NCBI GenBank assembly: GCA_025174535.1
Contig: JALBUN010000011.1
Coordinates: 1-64,000, forward strand
Direction of reading: 5' to 3'
From: Cantharellus purpuraceus
Taxonomy: Eukaryota > Basidiomycota > Agaricomycetes > Cantharellales > Hydnaceae
Length of the DNA: 64,000 nt
The notes beneath the pieces were generated by a model. The model was not told the origin of the DNA, made no database searches, and saw only the letters and a list, made by a program, of their open reading frames with translations. A program made the translations under genes and the position numbers. Of the stretch, positions 58,288 through 64,000 are shown one piece after another; positions within the stretch are counted from its first letter, which is position 1, and each line of letters begins with the position of its first letter.

Positions 58288-59669
58288 CTAGAAGGTGTTA
58301 GATCTCGGTCTAGACCGGGGTAAGGTATTAGTGGTATCATTATTTTCGCCACCCCATCTAGACTTGAAGGCGCGCAGGAACGCGATGACAGAAGGTATCA
58401 CGACCGTGATCGCCAAAACCTGATATTGACGTGAGAGACTTCTCTCGAGAATGAAACGGTACATACCTGGCCAAAGGTCCAAGTAGATGGTTCTAGGGTT
58501 TGAGAATTAGTATAGAACTCTGAGTTGCCGCAGAGTGTGTGCCCCACCATTAGCATTACTCCTCTTGATGATAAGCTCAGTCGTGGTAATGAAGTACCCA
58601 AAGATGAAAATTTGGGATAATAAAATGCCAAAGAAGAAGGCTGCAAATGTGCGTCAGCGGCGGACTCAGAGAGGGATAGGGAGAGTATGCAGTCAGAATT
58701 GCTTACAGCCAAGGTTGGCGAGCGACCCGGCCCAACGATTAAACCTATGACGCCTCCCAGTGTGATGATGGCGCTGCCTCTCCCCGAGCTTGTGTGTATG
58801 AGACCTGTGATGGCCTGTTCTTTCTCCCTCGCCAGCGAGTTCGTGTCGAAGACCCAGCTCTGGGTCAGGCGCAGCGGCTTTACTAGTATGGTGAGAGTCC
58901 CATCCCACCCAAATCCATATGTCACCGGTTGATACTGCGGTGAATACCGCCAGTGCAAGTGACGCAAAGATAAGAGCTGCTACCCTCCCTGAGCCAACTG
59001 CTGGCAGTTCCACTCCAAACAAAAAGACAAATTTGATAGAAGAGCAGGTCCCACCCGGCAGTTTGCTGTGTAACGTCCACATTATGATTGTCAGAATCAT
59101 GGAAAAATAACCTGTATAAGGCCATTCATCAATGAAACCCATAAAACAGCCATTATGCACGTGCCTTGAAAAGTTGCAGCCATTTTAATCACTGCGTCCT
59201 TGCCTTTAGATCGGGAGTATGAAGCCAGAGCGAGGAATGAACCCAGATTTGCAAACCAAACCAACTGAGAAACTAAGCATAAACAATACAACCCCGAATG
59301 AGTGAAGCAGCTTGGTTTGCTAGGATAACAGGGCCTCACCTAAAATACCATCAAGAAAGGTGAGGTTTTGCCTCCCAAATTGAACGATAGCCGCCACTGT
59401 CAAACCAAAGCTAAACAATGTAAATATACTCGGACCATCGCAGACAGAAGAAGTACCTCGTAGCCACAAACGTCCATAGCGCATTCTGGGTATCCACATG
59501 TGATCGCTTCATCAACAACACTAGAACAATATGATCAGACCGCAATTCCTAGTAAAATTGACAGTGGCCTGTAGCACGCACCCAGGAGGATGTTTTGAAT
59601 GTAAAATGAAATACGTACACCCCTGCCAGCTATGTCTGCAGCTATAACCAAACCCTCGGTGCAATTCAT
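58288..59669 (-). CDS. uncharacterised multi-pass membrane protein
   Basis: Minus-strand exons begin at an ATG at 59669 (MNCTEGLVIAADIAGRGVR). The first exons are 59669-59582, 59520-59457, 59410-59340 and 59272-59112, which join in phase. Hydrophobic segments recur: RISFYIQNILL, NALWTFVATSFGLTVAAIV, QLVWFANLGSFLALASY, IKFVFLFGVELPAVGSGR, AALIFASLALAVFTAV, FFFGILLSQIFIFGYFI and VLAITVVIPSVIAF, suggesting seven or eight helices. The layout resembles a family common in agaricomycetes with no known function. Around 59112-59060 exon 4 and the next exon (SMILTIIMW) are out of phase by one base, so a lesion or an unusual intron lies there. The stop is at 58288. Confidence 0.6.
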
Positions 59670-59866
59670 CTCTTCTACACTTAGGTACTAGATGGGTGTA
59701 CGAAGAGTATGACCGCAGAATGTTGGCATCGCCCGAAAAGTTGGGAAGGGCACTTGCCAAGTACTTCAGTGCTTCCGGGACGCCGTCACGGTCACGTTGA
59801 TGGGTGACCACTGGATTTCAAAGTAAAGTTGTAAGATGTGTCAAAATTCAGACAGACGGATCATTA

Positions 59867-62460
59867 TTAATCAATTACATCAAATACAGTCTTCAAAACA
59901 TGGTCAGCTTTTCGTCCAGTGTGCTTCAAAAACCCGACGAATTCTAATTCGTGTATAGCTCGCATGAAGCGCGCCTGGAATTCTCGTTTCCGCTTGTCCG
60001 CAACCCGGGAAGCGGTTTGCTTGGCCCCTTGTATAGCCACATTGTCCCTGGTCTTCTTTTTACTAGGTGTGTCGTACAATTCCATGCTAGCCTCATCCCC
60101 ATTGGCCTCTGGATCTTCTAGTGCCATGGAGAATGATTCGTACCAATCATAAACGTTGATCATTCTTCCACTTTCAACGTAGCGTCGAAATAAGATGGAA
60201 ATATCCGGCCGAGAAGCAAATTTCATGCGGCTTTCTTTGGACCCCTCCCAACCTAGATATTCGTGCGGTTCCAGGAGGGAGGTTACGATGGAGATGTGAG
60301 GATTAGGGTTGAGTGGCTGAAACAGGTGTTCATATCATTCAGAATAAGAAACAAGAAAAGTAGTGTGTATCGTACCGAACTCGGGATACTAAGTTCACCG
60401 GTCCACCAGACGTCTAAATAAGCAATATCATCAACCGGTATGAGCGTTTCGCTGTCCAGAAACTTTCCGTCAGTATCCCAGCGGTGATAATAACTGAGGC
60501 AAGGGTTCCGCACTTGAAGTATCTAGCTAAGAATTCTAAGAAGCGAGCAAGGCTCTCCTCATTGGCCTCGTTTTTTGCTACTACCAATTCCTGCTTGAGT
60601 TTGCTTTCCATGATTCTGGCACTGCTGGGTAAATTATGCACAAAATGAAACAAGTCTTCCAGAAGCGCCTGTGTCTCAATGGGCTTCAACTGCCTGCTTC
60701 AGTCAGGTAAAACGTATGCTAGAGACGATGAAGCAGTAAATACCGGATCAGATTGCAAGTGCTTTGAGCTCCTAAGTTTCCTAGAGTTCCCCGCAACGCC
60801 TCTAACCCAATGGCCTCAAAAGATGTGAGGGATGTGTCAATCACTTTGAGCCCACGCTCCCGAGCGTAAGCTATGATAGTCTCCAGGATGTGTAGACCGA
60901 CTTTGATGCGAATGAGGCGCTTCTGGAAGGTGCGCCTGGCTTCCGTCATCATATCAACGACGTCTCGCGGCATGAGCTTTGACCATTCCAATTGATCCAT
61001 AGCTGAGCCAATGGCTATACGTGTTGAAACGCTGTGCTGACGGAGCAGTTGAAAAAACGGCTTCCATGCTCCTGAGGGCCCATCGAGAACACGCTTGAGT
61101 ATGGAGTCATATTCAGCGTCGCCAATGAAGGCCAAGGGATTGTAGTAATGTTGCATGTGAAGAAGCTAAGTAGAAAGAACTTGTGAGCGGAGCGACCGAC
61201 AGAATCTTTATGGCGTACTTGAAGCATTGAGAGTAGTCCATCTAGTGTAGAGTTGTGTCTCTTAAATTCCTTGAAGATCATCTCGAAACCTGCAGGTCCT
61301 ATCATGACACTAGGGACAAATGTCAGGCTAAAGAAAGTCTAAATGTGGATAGAATTAGGATATCTCGAGGAAAGTGTGGGTAATTCATAAACATGCCTCT
61401 CTGATCATCTTTCCCAATATTGTGACATCCTGAGGCAAGCTGTGCCTCTCCAACCGAAGACAAGCAAGTGTTGAACGTGGAAGTATAGAATGCAAATGAT
61501 TAGGGTCTGAACTCCCCAACAAAAATGATATAGGAACGTGTGGGATATGACAACTGATTGATCTCAGCTACTTGTCAAATAAAAAGGCCTGAATTCTTAC
61601 CTGCATGTTTCAAAAAGGTCCTGCAGAACATTTGGATCAACGAGATGAAGATCTTGAACTAAGACCACAAGCGCAGGAGTACTATCTCCTGGACGAAGCT
61701 ATTTAGTCTTAATATTTTTCATCGCCAACAAGTCCTCTCAAGTTACCGTAATGCCCTTGGACTGCTTGGTACCATGCTCTAAGGATATACATGTCGTAAT
61801 TGGCTAGTGAAGATGATGATTTTATCTTCTCCACAACTGGAAAGAATGACATTCAGGTTGTTATTAACGGAACAACGTGCACGAACCTTTAGTGCCCAGA
61901 GGTTGTGTAATGAACCCTGAGATGAGTGCCTTCATCATGCTTGTGATGCTTTGGCAATCGGTTTCAGATATTCTTGAGACTAAAGCAATGGGAACTGTCT
62001 CTTCCCCCAACTCGTGTTGAGACGCGGTGTTTCCCTCCTCCCCCAAAGTCTCCAAGACTCGTGCGAAGCACTCATGAATATATGACCTGTCAGAACCTAC
62101 ATAAGGGTCAGTCCGATGATATCTAAGACTCAGATTGGTAGTACTTGAAACGAGTTGAGTAACAAGCTCCGATGCTGGAAGGAGAATGTCTTCCGAAGAG
62201 TCTGCATAGGCGTGCTGAACTGTATGTAGGATATCATCTACGACGTGTTGTTGCAAGGTATGAACAATTTGCTAGAGTACTTGAATTAGTTCACTTCATC
62301 GTGATTAAAGAAAAAGAAGATACCTTGACCCTTCCCAGGCACCTATCCCAAGCTTTCCTGTAGGCTTGAAATCGAAGCAAAGGGCCTTGCTCCAAGTCGA
62401 ACTCGGACCGGACAAGAGAACCATCCACTAATAGTTCACCCCTATCATCCGAGTCTTTTT
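59867..62460 (-). CDS. ORC3: origin recognition complex subunit 3
   Basis: Minus-strand segments run in ORC3 order. They are LLRFQAYRKAWDRCLGRVK (~62390-62335), VVDDILHTVQHAYADSSED (~62245), FARVLETLGEE, YDMYILRAWYQAVQGHY (~61765) and PALVVLVQDLHLVDPNVLQ (~61650). ISFLLGSSDPNHLHSILPR (~61520) is in the AAA+-like part. ETQALLEDLFHFVHNLP (~60680) and the C-terminal winged-helix domain come next; the last exon is 60316-59867 (ILFRRYVESGRMINVYDWY, FVGFLKHTGRKADHV). ORC3 is part of the six-subunit complex that marks replication origins. The first exon and start codon could not be fixed: the first clear codons (DDRGELLVDGSLVRSEF) lie near 62440 and no in-frame ATG precedes them. One phase problem near 60510 also remains. 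Confidence 0.82.
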
Positions 62461-62722
62461 TGCGCGATCTCTAATTATCGACACGCTATATGGATTGCGA
62501 TCGGATGTGCACTTGCCTAGGGAGTCATGTAACAGTAATGTTGTTTCCTGGCAGGAGTCAGAGCTTGGGATATAAAAGGGCGCAAAAATCAACCTGTTTA
62601 TCCCATTCGACTCTGTGTGTTGTCTGCGGGTCGTCTATATCCATAAGTCTATGACTACAAAAATCTGATGTTTCGTCCACTTGTGACAGTTCCGGAGTCC
62701 GACTCCGACGGTTTTCGTATTT
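62461..62722. promoter_or_regulatory. short divergent promoter region between ORC3 and the MoaB/Mog-fold gene
   Basis: The flanking genes diverge across about 260 bases. A TATAAAAG element at 62572-62579 could serve the plus-strand gene. The missing first ORC3 exon may also lie here. Confidence 0.5.
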
Positions 62723-63909
62723 ATGTCAGCACGGCGGGCTCTCCCTCGTCTGGGTGCTCTTGCGACTCAGTTACGTCGCTCCATGTCTCGTCCTTCCATT
62801 CCAGTCACTTTCCAAGTGTCTCCGACACCACCAAACCCTCTCGGAGAAGGAAAGAAGATCAAGACTGCCGGGGTGCTGATCATTGGGTAAGGTGGGACTT
62901 GGCGACCTGCACTCACGAGCTGAGCTGGAGAGCACTTAGAGATGAGATTCTCAACGGAAAGACAGCGGATACGAATAGCAATTTTTTTGCCAAATACTGC
63001 TTTGAGCATGGAATTGAGTTGTAAGACGAAGTCCAATGTGGACACGGTTGCTGGCGCATCGAAGTATTAAGCACTCACTGTCTCGTTCAGAAAGCGTATA
63101 GAGGTTATCGCAGATGATGAAGATGAGATGTTCGTCAAGGCAGCTGTGCTATGTGCATCTCATACCAATTGACCTCGCTAGCGTTGAAGCGTCACAACGG
63201 ATGGTTCAAAGCTACGACTTTGTCGTTACATCTGGCGGTATTGGTCCCACCCACGATGACATAACTTATGCATCCCTCGCCAAGGCATTCAATCAGCCTC
63301 TCAAGTACCATGCGGAGACCTTGGCTCGCATGAAGGAGTTATCAAAACATAGGAAGGACTTAGAAAATCAGTCTGCCGAACAGAAGTTGGCACGCGATCG
63401 AATGGCCTTGTTTCCTGCTAACGCTGAGGTTCTTTTTGTTGGGGAAGACATCTGGGTCCCTGTTTGTCGACTGGAAGGCAAACTATGCATCTTCCCGGGC
63501 ATTCCTAAGCTTTTTCAAAAGATGCTACATGCTCTCACCCCATACCTTACACTTCCTGATTCAAAGCCGTTTCGTCACCTCATTCGTACCAGGTGCGCTT
63601 CCTCATTTTCAGGTGTTGCATATCATTAATTGTGTAGCCTTCCGGAGTCTTCGATAGCCCCTTATCTTACTTCCTTGCACATGAGACTCAAGCCGCACAA
63701 GATTCGCGTTGGCTCGTACCCACAGGCTCAGCGTGGCGTCACAGTTTCCCTGATTGGAGATAATGATTCTGAAAGGATGATCAGAGAGATAGGAGAAGAG
63801 GTGAGCACATTGAACAACCACCTTACTGATCCGGTTCGACCTGAGCTTCCAGGTTGCTCGTGAGCTTCAAGGCACAGTCGTAGGTGATACAGAGTCGAAA
63901 GTAGACTAA
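62723..63909 (+). CDS. MoaB/Mog-fold (molybdopterin-binding-like) protein, probably mitochondrial
   Basis: Six exons: 62723-62886, 62940-63020, 63091-63129, 63182-63592, 63638-63800 and 63853-63909, giving 304 residues. The domain begins [20 protein letters not shown] and includes [19 protein letters not shown], the nucleotide/pterin loop of the MoaB/Mog fold, and [15 protein letters not shown]. The same layout is found in the N-terminal half of animal FAD synthetase (FLAD1) and in fungal stand-alone homologues, where FAD pyrophosphatase-like activity is known for some relatives. The first 19 residues ([19 protein letters not shown]) are Arg-rich without acids, like a mitochondrial presequence. 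No C-terminal PAPS-reductase domain is present. Phases agree throughout. Confidence 0.88.
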
Positions 63910-64000
63910 AACTGTAATACAATGGAGATGTTGACGCGCACGATGTTCTCAGGATACAGGGTCATAGCAGTGCGCCAGTTCCACCTACTCAAAGTTGCAA
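63910..64000. other. window end, 3' flank
   Basis: This is 3' flanking sequence of the preceding gene. No further feature can be judged in 91 bases. Confidence 0.4.

Overview
The window is nuclear DNA of a filamentous basidiomycete, most likely an agaricomycete. Nearly every gene is broken by several short GT-AG introns of about 45-75 nt. The gene set (F-box/leucine-rich proteins, SYF2, UPF3, THR4, ORC3, a cohesin SA subunit, a Kre9/KNH-domain GPI protein) fits that group. Exon boundaries below were worked out by hand from splice sites, reading phase and family conservation. No database or gene-prediction run was possible.

Layout. 0.7-2.4 kb: a six-exon Gfo/Idh/MocA oxidoreductase (minus). 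3.4-4.4 kb: a tandem array of ~155-bp units, followed by gene-poor DNA with a second short repeat at 5.7 kb. 8.0-10.7 kb: an eight-exon F-box protein (plus). 12.0-26.2 kb: a rearranged block. It holds a decayed CSN5 (COP9 signalosome) gene, a decayed JIP5 3' piece, and two almost identical 2.43-kb inverted arms. The arms carry a tail-to-tail pair of genes, an F-box/WD40 gene and JIP5. The left arm lies in the only intact JIP5 and in a chimeric JIP5-tail/WD40 reading frame. The right arm lies in the only intact F-box/WD40 gene and in a 5'-truncated JIP5. The 6.6-kb spacer holds the first exons of JIP5 and a fragment of a WRAP53/TCAB1-like gene.

26.7-31.7 kb: an SR-protein-kinase-like gene (minus) is split by a ~3.4-kb insertion. 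The insertion carries two inverted, decayed copies of a family B DNA polymerase. 33-64 kb is mostly ordinary and gene-dense: threonine synthase (minus), SYF2 (plus), cohesin SA/SCC3 (minus, 14 exons), a decayed metallophosphoesterase piece, a 1,769-residue disordered/coiled-coil protein (plus), UPF3 (minus), an MFS transporter (minus), a GPI-anchored KNH-domain protein (minus), a multi-pass membrane protein (minus), ORC3 (minus) and a MoaB/Mog-fold (FAD-synthetase-N-like) protein (plus).

The genes do not form one pathway; most are unrelated housekeeping genes. The unusual content is structural: repeated fragmentation, inverted duplication and insertion between 12 and 32 kb. The most notable observations are the inverted duplication whose flipping should leave both genes intact, the in-frame chimera it created, and the polymerase-bearing insertion in the kinase gene.
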